Source of the DNA: Prevotella jejuni
Lineage (GTDB): Bacteria; Bacteroidota; Bacteroidia; Bacteroidales; Bacteroidaceae
Length of the DNA: 64,000 nt
Direction: 5' to 3'
NCBI RefSeq assembly: GCF_900187995.1
Contig: NZ_FZNZ01000002.1
Location: forward strand, 118,859 to 182,858
Under the pieces are notes generated by a model, which made no database searches, was not told where the DNA came from, and worked only from the letters and a program-made list of their open reading frames with translations. The translations under genes were made by a program, and so were the position numbers. Shown here piece after piece: positions 36,789 to 46,464 of this stretch (the first letter of the stretch is position 1; each line of letters starts with the position of its first letter).

Positions 36789-37997
36789 TTAATAAGCCTT
36801 TATTCTGTACTTAAAGCCCAATTCAATGCGGTTAGTATTGTATTTATCCAAGCCAACACCATCCTTATAGGTCACCTTACGCCCCACATAAGCCAAGAAG
36901 ACACGGAAGTCTTGACTCTTAACAGGGTAATACTCCACGCTGCCGACATATCCGTAACTCTTACGGAAGTCTTTGAAACGATCGACCTTCGTAACACTTG
37001 CCGTCTCATGCATGCCTTTCAACATCAGATTCCATTGTGGAGCAAACTGCCAATTAAGCTTTGTTATGAACGACGTATAGTACACATCGCTCATCCAAAC
37101 CTCCCCTCCAACAGCTGGGAAGAAATCCCTCACTTCTCTTGATGCCAAGCCAAAGCGGTCGAGTCCATCGTTCTGATACATATAATCAAAGTACCATTGC
37201 AGTCTGTCTAAATTCAGTTTCTGGCCAAGGATAAGCATACGACTATACTTATGTCGGGCTTCTCCTTCTATTCCCCACGACCATCTCGTGAGCAACCTAT
37301 TGTTCAGAAAGCTACCATTCCAGCCCAAGCTGTATCCGAGTGGGATGCGTGTCTTCTCCAATATTCGGTTTTGTGTACCGTCACCTTCGATTGCCAGGGA
37401 GTTATCACCATACACATCAGCAAACTTATCATTGTGCGCATTGGTCACACCAACGACAATCTCCTGTGTAGGGACAGGTTTATAATTAACGACAACACCA
37501 CCCAAATAGCACTCCAAGCCACCAGTCAAGTCCGAATACTCATAGATATAGATAGGGTTCTCATCCACTTCATAGCCACCTAAGGGCTGGAATATCTTAC
37601 CAGCCTCAACCGAAAGCTTATCAGAAAACCTATATCCAATCATCACGACATCGGTAGATCGGGCGAAATTATCCTCACTTCTTGCCACGTTCGAATTAGT
37701 CATACGATAGCAGAAACGGTAGTATAGCTTATCAGTTAAGTTACCTTTAATCTCAAGGCGCAAGTGTTTATTCTTAAAGCCCGTGCTCCATTCGTGATCA
37801 TGGTCCGTCTCCACCTGTGCACTGGCGGCAGTATTGAGATAGACATTGAACATATCACTACTCTTTTTCAGCTTTGTCACCTCTTCAGCAAGCGATTTAA
37901 AGTGACCATCATCACCTCCGTAGCCATGATTGTCTTGTGCGTTCATACTTACAGAAAGCGCTAACAGGCAGCAGCACAATAGTGTCTTCCTCGTCAT
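36789..37997 (-). CDS. Outer-membrane porin, OprO/OprP-like
   Basis: A 402-residue protein with a signal peptide (about 1-20), a short coiled-coil region (FKSLAEEVTKLKKSSDMF) as in phosphate-selective porin family members, then about sixteen alternating amphipathic strands ending in RIELGFKYRIKAY. A passive pore for small anions or acids is expected; with aspA downstream, dicarboxylate or amino-acid entry is a possible role (inference). Confidence 0.82.
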   Translation of the reverse strand: MTRKTLLCCCLLALSVSMNAQDNHGYGGDDGHFKSLAEEVTKLKKSSDMFNVYLNTAASAQVETDHDHEWSTGFKNKHLRLEIKGNLTDKLYYRFCYRMTNSNVARSEDNFARSTDVVMIGYRFSDKLSVEAGKIFQPLGGYEVDENPIYIYEYSDLTGGLECYLGGVVVNYKPVPTQEIVVGVTNAHNDKFADVYGDNSLAIEGDGTQNRILEKTRIPLGYSLGWNGSFLNNRLLTRWSWGIEGEARHKYSRMLILGQKLNLDRLQWYFDYMYQNDGLDRFGLASREVRDFFPAVGGEVWMSDVYYTSFITKLNWQFAPQWNLMLKGMHETASVTKVDRFKDFRKSYGYVGSVEYYPVKSQDFRVFLAYVGRKVTYKDGVGLDKYNTNRIELGFKYRIKAY

Positions 37998-38174
37998 GAT
38001 ATATGTCTTAGTTCATTAATATTTTTAAGGATAACCCCTACTAAAGAAGGCGAACACGCTCCTTACCCAGCATTATCCAAACTATTAATGGTTGTTTTAG
38101 CCGTAACAGACTTACATCTAAGAAGATAGTAACCCTTATAGAGAGTGTTGTTTTCAACGTAATGGTTTGTTTCA

Positions 38175-38182
38175 CAAAAGTA
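38175..38182 (-). promoter_or_regulatory. -7 box of the porin gene
   Basis: Minus-strand TACTTTTG about 180 bp upstream of the porin start; no -33 match, so weak support. Confidence 0.35.
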
Positions 38183-38473
38183 GGAAAAATATTGATAGGT
38201 CACTCATTTGAGATAAATAAAAATATCGCATTTAACTTTCTTTAGCGTCATATAGCAAGCTAAAGGGGCAAAAAATCTAAAGAAGAAAAGGTGTAATATT
38301 AACATTTTGTCAGTCTAAATAGCATCATCATCCCCCTTTTCTCTCTTACGACATCAGCCGAACAAGCCCCAAAAACATCATTTTTCTCATGCGAAACAAC
38401 GTCATATAGAACGAATATATAGTATGAAATACAAATTATTAATAAAATCCTAACCCACGTCAGAAATAATCGC

Positions 38474-38481
38474 TACTTTTG
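38474..38481 (+). promoter_or_regulatory. -7 box and long leader of the DUF4294 gene
   Basis: TACTTTTG at 38474-38481 implies a leader of about 170 nt before ATG 38660. The leader shows no hairpin I would call. The rest of 37998-38659 is AT-rich divergent promoter DNA without a gene. Confidence 0.45.
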
Positions 38482-38659
38482 CAGAAAGCTAATTACACGC
38501 AGCAAAAGGATTGTGTTATCGAGCAGCACAGACGAACGATTAAACCGCAACGGCCTGTGTTCATCTCAGCTCTTGAGGTAGGATAAACGCCAAATCCATC
38601 GTAAGTCCTCCCCTCATTAACGTCCGCTACAGCAGCGTGTAGTACTATTCTTATCAATT

Positions 38660-39295
38660 ATGAGTAAACGATTGCTTTTCACACTTGGACTTTCAATGTT
38701 GCTCTCGACGGCTGCAACAGCACAAGACCATATCAACCCCGAGGATCGCACGGTCGATATGGACTCTCCGACGTTCGTCCCTATGGTCCATATAGGTAAG
38801 GCGAAGGTGGGAGCAGACAGTATTCAATATGTCAGAACAAGTAATGTTTACGTCTTCCCACCCTTAGAGTTTAAGAATAAAGCACAAGAGACAGCCTACT
38901 ACAGACTGGTTTATAACATCAAAAAGGTTCTTCCGGTAGCCAAAGAGTGTCACCAGATTATCCTTGAGACGGGCGCATATCTTGAGACTATCCCAACCAA
39001 GAAAGAACGTGACGAACACATGAAGAAGGTAGAGAAGGAAATCTGGAACACCTATAAGCCACGTATGAAGAAACTAACTTTCACGCAAGGTAAGCTACTT
39101 ATTAAGCTCATTGACCGTGAGTGTAATTCAACATCCTACGAGCTTGTACAAGCCTTCCTCGGTCCTGTAAGAGCAGGTTTTTATCAAGCATTTGCCTGGG
39201 CCTTTGGTAGTAGTCTTAAGAAACGATACGACCCAAAGGGCGCTGACAGACTCGTTGAGCGCATTGTCTTGCAGGTTGAGGCTGGTCAGTTATAG
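38660..39295 (+). CDS. DUF4294 family exported protein
   Basis: A 211-residue protein with a signal peptide (about 1-21). The conserved part (about 65-195) runs from NVYVFPPLEFKNKAQETAYYRLVYNIKKV through GKLLIKLIDRECNSTSYELVQAFLG to FYQAFAWAFGSSLKKRYDP. DUF4294 is almost restricted to Bacteroidetes and its role is unknown; the conserved Arg/Glu/Cys/Asn patch suggests an enzyme or a lipid/glycan binder. It is monocistronic with its own terminator. Confidence 0.9.
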   Translation: MSKRLLFTLGLSMLLSTAATAQDHINPEDRTVDMDSPTFVPMVHIGKAKVGADSIQYVRTSNVYVFPPLEFKNKAQETAYYRLVYNIKKVLPVAKECHQIILETGAYLETIPTKKERDEHMKKVEKEIWNTYKPRMKKLTFTQGKLLIKLIDRECNSTSYELVQAFLGPVRAGFYQAFAWAFGSSLKKRYDPKGADRLVERIVLQVEAGQL

Positions 39296-39358
39296 TCCTA
39301 CTGTCCCTTTTCTCCGACTTAGAAGAGGGCAAAACGAAAACGATAAAAGGCTGAATAG

Positions 39359-39401
39359 AAAAGGCGTAGAGCTGTTATAAGACAACACCTCTACGCCTTT
39401 T
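39359..39401 (+). terminator. Terminator of the DUF4294 gene
   Basis: AAAAGGCGTAGAG and its exact complement flank a 17-nt loop with flanking A and T runs; it can work for both convergent genes. A CATGAA element begins 2 bp later. Confidence 0.88.
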
Positions 39402-39402
39402 C

Positions 39403-39494
39403 CAAATTATTTTCATGAAAAAAAATATTTTTCTTCATGAAAATAAATATTTCTTGTCGTGAAAAAAAATATTTTTTTTCATGAAAATAATTCG
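39403..39494. repeat. 22-bp-phased CATGAA element, copy R7
   Basis: 92 bp with cores at 39414, 39436, 39458 (CGTG) and 39480, ending CATGAAAATAATTCG, the best right-end inverted repeat. It directly abuts a terminator between convergent genes. Confidence 0.92.
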
Positions 39495-39573
39495 TAAGAC
39501 TTACTTTTTAGACATTTAGCGAGTAAGATAGAAGGGGATTTTTACAGCTTATTAAACACTGTGCTGACGACCT

Positions 39574-40245
39574 TTATAGGTATAATACACTCTCATTACC
39601 CTCATTGAAAAGTAAGTCGAGGATACTAAGATTAGGTAGGAAGCCAAACTTCTGTTGGTAGACTTGATAGTAGCGACGAGGAACAAAGTCGGTGTCAACA
39701 CCTGGATGTTTCGGACGAATAGCTTCTCTAAAATCGACGGTTCCATCGGGAAGAGTCGTCTGATAGCTATCTGTGCGTCGCATACACGGCATAATATCGA
39801 TGAGTTCGCACATCTTAAGCGTTATCTCCCAGTTGAAGTCATAGAGAAAGACCCACTTCCGCTCGAAAAAAAGGCGTATATCGTCCTCATAATACTCAAA
39901 GAATGGACTCTCACCGTAGGACGACTGCAAGGCATTCCAGTGTTGATGGCGCCAGTTATCATGGTCGCTAATACGCACATCCTTCATCGGGCACTTCGCT
40001 CCCTCATACTTTTCAACAGGGATAGAGAGGGCTTGCGGACCATTCGCAGACGCGATTACGCAACGATTACGATAGGTTTGCTTTACGAAATTATCGTGTT
40101 GTTCTATCAAGCAGCTACTATATCGATTCAGTTTTTGGTACCATTGAATAGGTGCAAAGTAAGCAGAGGATAACAAGACCTCGCCACCCTCTTCAGAAGA
40201 AGGGAATGTTAAGTCGTTGATACAACCATTATCAAGATAGGTCAT
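39574..40245 (-). CDS. WbqC family protein
   Basis: A protein of about 223 residues of the WbqC-like family, found in glycan and cell-envelope gene sets and of unknown reaction. It includes SSAYFAPIQWYQKL near the start, ALSIPVEKYEGAK, DHDNWRHQHWNALQSSYG and LSILDLLFNEG near the end. The start is ATG 40245; the longer frame to 40314 adds a hydrophobic stretch read through intergenic DNA. It follows lepB and dapB on the same strand. Confidence 0.85.
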   Translation of the reverse strand: MTYLDNGCINDLTFPSSEEGGEVLLSSAYFAPIQWYQKLNRYSSCLIEQHDNFVKQTYRNRCVIASANGPQALSIPVEKYEGAKCPMKDVRISDHDNWRHQHWNALQSSYGESPFFEYYEDDIRLFFERKWVFLYDFNWEITLKMCELIDIMPCMRRTDSYQTTLPDGTVDFREAIRPKHPGVDTDFVPRRYYQVYQQKFGFLPNLSILDLLFNEGNESVLYL

Positions 40246-40438
40246 AAAGCTTATTTTTGAAGATAATAATATGATTAAGGGATAAAAAAAGGGAGAGGAT
40301 GCGCAAGCTACCAAGCTCTGGTAAGCGTTGCACCTCCTCTCCTTCAGAAGTATATGGAGACATCCTGCCTCCTATTGCGCCCTATTCGACATTCCTCATG
40401 TCCCCTCTTTCGAGACGGATTGGGGAAGTCCTTTAGAC

Positions 40439-41968
40439 TTACTTAATATTATCTACCCAGTTGAACAGTCTGTGCCAACGAATACCACTAAATCCCTTGC
40501 GGTCAGGATCACTTGACCACCAGATGAAGATAGGCTTACCGACGATGTGATCCTCAGGTACAAAGCCCCAATAACGACTGTCGGCAGAGTTATGGCGGTT
40601 GTCACCCATCATCCAATAGTAGTCCATCTTGAAGGTGTAACTATTGGCAGGTTTACCGTTGATGTATATCTTTCCGTTCTTAACCTGTAGGTCGTTGCTC
40701 TCATAAACCTTGATACAACGCTCATAAACAGGGAGGTTCTTTAACGTTAAAGTAACCGATTTACCCTTTGCAGGAATCCATATAGGACCATAGTTATCAC
40801 GTGTCCAGCCTGTATAAGCATTGAGTGGATAGTAAAGACCAGCGTAGATATCCTTGTCAGTAACAATTCGCATAGACTTAACAATGCCTTGTCGCTTCAG
40901 CTCAGCAGCTGCACTTTTAGTCAATGGCATATATCCATCGTAAGCCAATGTAGCTCTATTAAGCACGTAGCCTTGGTTGAGGTCGTAGCCATGTAGACGT
41001 CCTAATGTCTGTACATCTTCGTCACTTATGTTATACTCCTTGCGGAGCTCGTCGAAACGCTCACCCATGAAGTCAGCGACAGAGATATTCTTAAACTTGA
41101 TAAAATAGGTATATTCTACATTCTCTGGCTCTTTATTAGGTTTCCCATCGAGGTAGACAATCCTATTCTTTATCTGTAAGGTCTGTCCAGGCAGACCCAC
41201 ACAACGCTTCACGTAATTCTCTCTTCTGTCAGTAGGACGCCATCCTAACGTACCGAAAGTGCCCGCATTTTTGATGATATAATTCCTTCCCATAGCGTAA
41301 GCCTTATCAAAGAAAGCACGCTGTTGGAGGGTGTTCATGTCTGCCAAACGAATGTTTCTATTTTGTTGAGCAAGGAAGTTTGTGCCGTATGTATAGGCGT
41401 CATGATAGTAGTCATTACCCTGGTAAGCAGGCTCAGTCATGATGGTATCGCCTGCAGGAAAGTTGAAAACAACAATGTCATTCAGCTCTACTTTACCCAA
41501 GCCCTTCACCCTACGGTAGTCCCAATGTGGCCAAGAGATATAGCTCTTAGTATTGATAATAGGCAAGGTGTGCTGGGTCAGTGGCATTGTCAACGGTGTC
41601 TCAGGGATACGCGGACCATAGCTAACCTTCGAAACAAAGAGGTAATCGCCCGTAAGGAGCGACTTCTCAAGGGAGGAAGAAGGGATAACATAGTTCTGGA
41701 AGAAGAACAAGTTGATGAAATACACAGCCACCAACGCAAACACAAGTGCGTCAACCCATCCCATGATAAAGCGGATCGGGCCCTCAGAGTCCTCCCACCA
41801 TTTCCATCGTATCTTCTTTGTTATATAATAATCGAAGATAAAAGGAACTACTAATAGTCCCCACCAACTCTTTACCCAAACCAGGAAAAGAAGGTAGAGA
41901 ACAAGCGCACAAATAAACTTAGCCCATTGTTTCTTAGGGTTTAGGGCTGCTTTTTCTTTATCTATCAT
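40439..41968 (-). CDS. lepB: Signal peptidase I, long Bacteroidetes form
   Basis: A 509-residue membrane protease that removes signal peptides on the outer face of the inner membrane. Two or three N-terminal transmembrane segments precede the nucleophile Ser in IPSSSLEKSL (Ser99), the Lys general base lies in YVKRCVGLPGQ, and the C-terminal box is MGDNRHNSADSRYWG. The roughly 200-residue insert between catalytic blocks explains the length relative to E. coli LepB (324) and is usual in this phylum. It lies downstream of dapB across a 22-bp array. Confidence 0.93.
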   Translation of the reverse strand: MIDKEKAALNPKKQWAKFICALVLYLLFLVWVKSWWGLLVVPFIFDYYITKKIRWKWWEDSEGPIRFIMGWVDALVFALVAVYFINLFFFQNYVIPSSSLEKSLLTGDYLFVSKVSYGPRIPETPLTMPLTQHTLPIINTKSYISWPHWDYRRVKGLGKVELNDIVVFNFPAGDTIMTEPAYQGNDYYHDAYTYGTNFLAQQNRNIRLADMNTLQQRAFFDKAYAMGRNYIIKNAGTFGTLGWRPTDRRENYVKRCVGLPGQTLQIKNRIVYLDGKPNKEPENVEYTYFIKFKNISVADFMGERFDELRKEYNISDEDVQTLGRLHGYDLNQGYVLNRATLAYDGYMPLTKSAAAELKRQGIVKSMRIVTDKDIYAGLYYPLNAYTGWTRDNYGPIWIPAKGKSVTLTLKNLPVYERCIKVYESNDLQVKNGKIYINGKPANSYTFKMDYYWMMGDNRHNSADSRYWGFVPEDHIVGKPIFIWWSSDPDRKGFSGIRWHRLFNWVDNIK

Positions 41969-42046
41969 ACTGTATATTGAGGTGATAAATGATGATTAAT
42001 GAGTGATAACGGTATGTTAGTTATTCAATATCAGTTGGAGGAAGAG

Positions 42047-42244
42047 TGTTATGAGGAATGTCCTACTTTGTTATGGGTTACTTTCTGCGTTGTTATAAAT
42101 GATTGCCAGTATTATTATATACGGTAGTTCACCTTATTATATATAGCTGCCAGCTTTATTGTAAACGCCTTTCAGTATTATTATAAATAATTGTCAGTCT
42201 TATTATAAATGCCTGTCAACATTTATGCTAAATACTTTTCAGTG
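42047..42244. repeat. Tandem 22-bp array, nine units
   Basis: Nine consecutive units of exactly 22 bp of the form TGTTATAAATGCCTGTCAGT (plus two bases), increasingly conserved toward the centre. It fills most of the dapB-lepB gap. The sequence is unrelated to the other 22-bp arrays. Confidence 0.88.
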
Positions 42245-42245
42245 A

Positions 42246-42283
42246 CCATCAACACCTAACATTCAACACCCAACACCCATCAC
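42246..42283. repeat. CAACACCC repeat cluster, locus 1
   Basis: A short C/A-rich run of the form ATCAACACCTAAC-ATTCAACACCCAAC-ACCCATCAC, also seen at 55599-55630 and inside the start of parE. It ends at the dapB stop. Confidence 0.7.
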
Positions 42284-43038
42284 TAAAACTTAAACAAGTC
42301 GCTTGTCGTAAGCAGACCTGTATGGTCTTTCGTGTACTCGGCCGCTAAGACAGCTCCAAGAGCAAATCCCATGCGGTTATGAGCATCGTGAGTAATGGTT
42401 ATCTTATCGGCTTCTGAATCGTAAATAACACTATGGATGCCCGGTACTTCACCGCAACGAATAGAAGTGATAGGCAACTCGTTGGGCGCAACATCATTCG
42501 TTCCAGACTCCGTTCCATCGGCTGCACGCTGGTAGCCCTTCACCCACTTGTCTTTACGATTGAGGTCGTTAACAACCTCTTCGGCAAGAGTTATGGCTGT
42601 ACCTGATGGTGCATCGAGTTTGTGCATGTGGTGAACTTCCTCTAACTCAACGTCATACTGTGGGAAACCATTCATTATCTTTGCTAAGTAACGATTGACA
42701 GCTGAGAAGATGGCAACACCTACAGAGAAGTTACTTGACCAAAACAAAGTATGTCCCTCTTCGTTACATAGACGCTCAATCTCGGCCTTTTGTGTTTGCA
42801 TCCAGCCTGTAGTACCACTTACAACCTTCTTGTTACGACCAAAAGCACGCATGCAATTACCGAAAGCAGACCCTGGTCTTGTAAACTCAATGACGACATC
42901 GGCCGATGCAAATCCAGGTGAATCAATCTCTTGAACATTATCAAGATCAACGATACTTACGATTTCGTGGCCACGTGCAAGGGCCACCTTCTCTATCATC
43001 TGGCCCATCTTACCATAGCCTATCAATGCTATTTTCAT
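42283..43038 (-). CDS. dapB: 4-hydroxy-tetrahydrodipicolinate reductase
   Basis: A 251-residue NAD(P)H enzyme of the lysine/diaminopimelate pathway. The nucleotide loop is IGYGKMGQM (about 7-15), and the catalytic block EEVHHMHKLDAPSGTA (about 131-146) has the paired His and Lys. Slightly shorter than E. coli DapB, as is usual in Bacteroidetes. A full promoter lies at 43064-43094. The order dapB-lepB-wbqC suggests a transcript for envelope functions. Confidence 0.95.
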   Translation of the reverse strand: MKIALIGYGKMGQMIEKVALARGHEIVSIVDLDNVQEIDSPGFASADVVIEFTRPGSAFGNCMRAFGRNKKVVSGTTGWMQTQKAEIERLCNEEGHTLFWSSNFSVGVAIFSAVNRYLAKIMNGFPQYDVELEEVHHMHKLDAPSGTAITLAEEVVNDLNRKDKWVKGYQRAADGTESGTNDVAPNELPITSIRCGEVPGIHSVIYDSEADKITITHDAHNRMGFALGAVLAAEYTKDHTGLLTTSDLFKF

Positions 43039-43063
43039 AACTAAATCCGTATTAAAAACATTG

Positions 43064-43094
43064 CAAAGGTAGCTGATTTACGGCATAAAACAAA
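43064..43094 (-). promoter_or_regulatory. dapB promoter
   Basis: Minus-strand TTTG (43094-43091) and TACCTTTG (43071-43064) are 19 bp apart; the leader is about 20 nt. The remainder of 43095-43435 shows no gene. Confidence 0.78.
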
Positions 43095-43435
43095 ATAAGT
43101 TGATATATTTTTAGGCCTCCCCTGTATTTCAAGTGATTGTGTTGTCGATGTTTTCCTATGAAATACTTAACAGCATACTCGCATGTACTCTGTCGCTTTC
43201 TAATAACTTATAGCATCTTTCCTTAGGTAGTCACAATGCTTCATAACGTATGCCTGTTTTGCTTACAGTGGTGGTTTGCACTTTTCTCTATGATGTGTAA
43301 GCATCGAGTAAAGGGAAAGTAATACTATTAAAGACAAACCTATAGAATGGAGACAAAAGTCCAGTCTTCTACACTCAGATACTAATAAAAACAGAAAATA
43401 CATTGTTAAGAAGGCCAATTCTACCATTTTATTTG

Positions 43436-43443
43436 TATATTTG
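43436..43443 (+). promoter_or_regulatory. -7 box of the DUF2851 gene
   Basis: TATATTTG at 43436-43443, 25 bp upstream of ATG 43469. It lies inside the longer frame from 43403, which argues against that start. Confidence 0.5.
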
Positions 43444-43468
43444 CGTATTGTTAAACCAAGAATCTGTT

Positions 43469-44779
43469 ATGGAACAACTCATCCACTACGTCTGGAAGCA
43501 TAAGATGTTTCCGTTGACAGGACTCAAGACTACCGACGGACAGGAGGTAGAAGTTATTGATCCCGGACTGCATAATCGCAATGCTGGACCCGACTTCTTC
43601 AATGCCAAGGTGAAAATAAACGGCACTCTGTGGGTGGGAAATGTGGAGATTCACGACCGAGCATCGGACTGGTTCCTCCATAGACACGACCGTGACCCTA
43701 ATTATAACAACGTTATACTACACGTGGCAGCATCTATCGACGTTGATGTTAAGACTCAACGAGGAGAGTATCCACCACAGGTACGACTGAAGGTGCCGCC
43801 TGACGTGCGTGAACACTACGAGGAGTTGCTCACAACAGATGAGTATCCTGCATGCTATCGCATCATCCCTAACCTCTCTAAACTAATGGTTCATTCGTGG
43901 ATGAGTGCCTTACAAACAGAGCGATTAGAGCAGAAGACAGACGCAATAGTACAACGGCTGCATGACTGTGAAGGCTCGTGGGAAGCGGCTTATTTCGTTA
44001 CCTTGGCTCGTAACTACGGCTTCGGTATTAATGGGGATGCCTTTGAGACATGGGCAAAACACATACCTCTGCAGGACATAGCCCACCATCGTGACGATAT
44101 TCAGCAGATTGAGGCCTTCTTCTTAGGCCAGGCAGGACTATTGGAAACGAACGCCATACCCGAACGCTACCAAGAGAATGCATTGAAAGATGCCTACTTT
44201 GCACAATTAAAAAGCGAATATCAGTATCTTTCACATAAGTTCGGTCTACAGCAGATGGATGCTACTCAATGGCGCTTCTTACGCTTACGTCCACAGAACT
44301 TCCCACATATTCGGATTGCACAACTGGCCCTTCTCTATTATAATCGACAGACGGGATTATCACAGTTGTTGGATTGTGAGACGGTTAAAGAGGTCCGAAA
44401 ACTATTGACAACACAGGTGACACCCTACTGGGAGAGCCACTATGTCTTTGGAGAAGAGAGTGCGAAATGTGAGAAAAGACTGTCTACAGCATCGTTGAAC
44501 CTACTGATTATCAACACTGTTGTGCCTATCCTCTTCGCATACGGTACTCATAAGAATGCCGAGAAGTACTGTGATCGCGCCTTCAACCTCCTTGACACGC
44601 TGAAAGCAGAGCGTAATCACATTGTTAGGATGTGGCAGGAAGTGGGATTGACAGTGGATACTGCAGGTGATTCACAGGCCCTTATACAATTAAAGAAGGC
44701 GTATTGCGACCGCAAAGACTGCCTCCGTTGCAGAATAGGATACGAGTATCTGAAAGGGAATTCAGCATTAAAGGAATAA
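43469..44779 (+). CDS. DUF2851 family protein
   Basis: A protein of about 436 residues, nearly restricted to Bacteroidetes/Chlorobi, of unknown function. The conserved N-terminus has LIHYVWKHKMF, IDPGLHNRNAGPDFFNAKVKI and GNVEIHDRASDW, which has the spacing of a metal- or nucleic-acid-binding domain. The C-terminal half is helical and ends with CDRKDCLRCRIGYEYL, a Cys cluster possibly holding metal. It is first in an apparent operon with a thioesterase gene and dprA. Confidence 0.88.
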   Translation: MEQLIHYVWKHKMFPLTGLKTTDGQEVEVIDPGLHNRNAGPDFFNAKVKINGTLWVGNVEIHDRASDWFLHRHDRDPNYNNVILHVAASIDVDVKTQRGEYPPQVRLKVPPDVREHYEELLTTDEYPACYRIIPNLSKLMVHSWMSALQTERLEQKTDAIVQRLHDCEGSWEAAYFVTLARNYGFGINGDAFETWAKHIPLQDIAHHRDDIQQIEAFFLGQAGLLETNAIPERYQENALKDAYFAQLKSEYQYLSHKFGLQQMDATQWRFLRLRPQNFPHIRIAQLALLYYNRQTGLSQLLDCETVKEVRKLLTTQVTPYWESHYVFGEESAKCEKRLSTASLNLLIINTVVPILFAYGTHKNAEKYCDRAFNLLDTLKAERNHIVRMWQEVGLTVDTAGDSQALIQLKKAYCDRKDCLRCRIGYEYLKGNSALKE

Positions 44780-44789
44780 GAGAATAAGA

Positions 44790-44843
44790 CTATTAGGCTA
44801 ATAGGGCCTATAAGGCTAATAGGCCTAATAAGCCTAATAAGAG
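44790..44843. repeat. 9-bp minisatellite, locus 4
   Basis: Six consecutive 9-mers: CTATTAGGC, TAATAGGGC, CTATAAGGC, TAATAGGCC, TAATAAGCC, TAATAAGAG. It occupies the gap between two genes of one operon. Confidence 0.88.
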
Positions 44844-44863
44844 TCTAAAAAAACAAATAGATT

Positions 44864-45271
44864 ATGGAAAAGAAGAAATATGTCTTTGAGACAAGACTGG
44901 ATGTTCGCGACTACGAGTGCGACATCCAAGGTATAGTAAACAATGCTAACTACTTGCATTACACCGAACATACACGTCACAGGTTCCTCAAGTCGTTAGG
45001 TGTAAGCTTCTCTGAACTACACGCAAAAGGCGTTGATGCTGTCGTAGCACGCATGCAACTCACTTATAAAGTGCCGTTTACTTGTGACGACGAAATCATC
45101 TCTCGCATGTCACTAAAGAAGAGTGGACTACGTTGGATATTCTCTCATGACCTCTTCAGGGCCAGTGATGAGCGTCTTTGTTTCCATGCTGATGTAGACC
45201 TTGTGACGCTTATCAACGGTCGTTTAGGCAGTAGCAAAGAATATGACGAAGCGTTTGCTGCCGTATTATAA
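44864..45271 (+). CDS. Acyl-CoA thioesterase, hot-dog fold
   Basis: A 135-residue 4HBT-like thioesterase. The family signature VRDYECDIQGIVNNANYLHYTEHTR-type block at about 12-38 contains the catalytic-type Asp and the NNANYLHY helix start. The substrate is probably a fatty acyl-CoA; specificity cannot be read. It is between the DUF2851 gene and dprA on one strand. Confidence 0.9.
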   Translation: MEKKKYVFETRLDVRDYECDIQGIVNNANYLHYTEHTRHRFLKSLGVSFSELHAKGVDAVVARMQLTYKVPFTCDDEIISRMSLKKSGLRWIFSHDLFRASDERLCFHADVDLVTLINGRLGSSKEYDEAFAAVL

Positions 45272-45289
45272 AACCTTGTCTCATTTCCT

Positions 45290-45326
45290 AACGTCCTCCC
45301 CCTCGTAGGAAGAACGTTAGGGGTGA
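45290..45326. repeat. Imperfect hairpin between thioesterase gene and dprA
   Basis: CCTAACGT and ACGTTAGG flank a GC-rich segment. It could be a weak intra-operon terminator or a degenerate repeat; there is no T run. Confidence 0.4.
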
Positions 45327-45345
45327 ACTCATCAATCACACCACC

Positions 45346-46464
45346 ATGGAATCATTAAACTCAATTCTACTAACCCGACTCAGCCGTTTCAATCTCGTTG
45401 AATTAGCTGAACTCTACAGACGAGCAGGCTCTGCCACAACGGTCATCGAGCACAAAAGAGACATTAGAGAGATACTCCCCGATGCCTCAACACATCTTAT
45501 ACAAGCATTGAAAGATATTGACATCTGCAGAGAATGGGCTGAAAAGGAATTAGAATACGACCATCGGCATGGCATTGAGCCTATCTGCATGAATGATGAA
45601 CGCTATCCACAGCGGCTCAAGGAGTGCCCAGACGCACCCATCCTACTCTACTTCTTCGGTAATACCGACCTCAATCAACGTCACGTAATCAATATTATTG
45701 GGACACGACACTGCACTCCCTACGGTCGAGACATTATCCATTCATTTGTCAGAGAACTGAAGGCTCTTTGCCCAGACGTACTTATCTTAAGTGGATTAGC
45801 ATACGGTGTAGACATCCATGCACACCGAGAAGCCTTGGAGAATGGCTTTAACACTATCGGCGTATTAGCCCATGGACTCGACGACATCTACCCTCGTGGA
45901 CACAGAGAGACCGCCCAAAAGATGATACATCAAGGTGGGCTACTCACCGAATACGCCACACGAACACAGCCCATAGCCCGCAACTTCGTACAACGCAACC
46001 GTATCGTAGCTGGTTGTGCAGATGCTACTATTCTCATAGAGTCGGCTGCGAAGGGTGGAGGACTTATCACTTGCAGTATTGCACGTAGCTATGGACGTGA
46101 GGTATTCGCCTTTCCTGGCTCGGTTCATTCGGACTTTAGCGAGGGATGTAACAATCTTATCCGAGACAACGGGGCATCTCTTATCACCTCTGCCACCGAC
46201 TTCATAAAGGCTATGGGGTGGGATGATGCTATCAAACTGGAGCAAGCTCAACAGCGAGGTATCGAGCGAACGCTTTTCCCTAATTTGTCTTCTGATGAGG
46301 AGACCATCGTCCGCGTGCTCACTAAAAACAATGATCTACAGATTAATCTCTTGTCTATTCAATCGAACATCCCTATCTCACGCCTCACAGGACTACTGTT
46401 CACTTTGGAAATGAAAGGCGTTATCAGGGCTATGGCTGGCGGTTGTTACCACCTTTTGGCATAG
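45346..46464 (+). CDS. dprA: DNA processing protein DprA
   Basis: A 372-residue protein that loads RecA on incoming single-stranded DNA in transformation. It has an N-terminal SAM-like helical region, the Rossmann core with IIGTRHCTPYGRD, LSGLAYGVDIHAH, VLAHGLDDIYP and ESAAKGGGLIT (about 110-290), and a C-terminal winged-helix DML1-like domain (about 310-370). Length matches the family. No other competence genes are in the window. Confidence 0.95.
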   Translation: MESLNSILLTRLSRFNLVELAELYRRAGSATTVIEHKRDIREILPDASTHLIQALKDIDICREWAEKELEYDHRHGIEPICMNDERYPQRLKECPDAPILLYFFGNTDLNQRHVINIIGTRHCTPYGRDIIHSFVRELKALCPDVLILSGLAYGVDIHAHREALENGFNTIGVLAHGLDDIYPRGHRETAQKMIHQGGLLTEYATRTQPIARNFVQRNRIVAGCADATILIESAAKGGGLITCSIARSYGREVFAFPGSVHSDFSEGCNNLIRDNGASLITSATDFIKAMGWDDAIKLEQAQQRGIERTLFPNLSSDEETIVRVLTKNNDLQINLLSIQSNIPISRLTGLLFTLEMKGVIRAMAGGCYHLLA

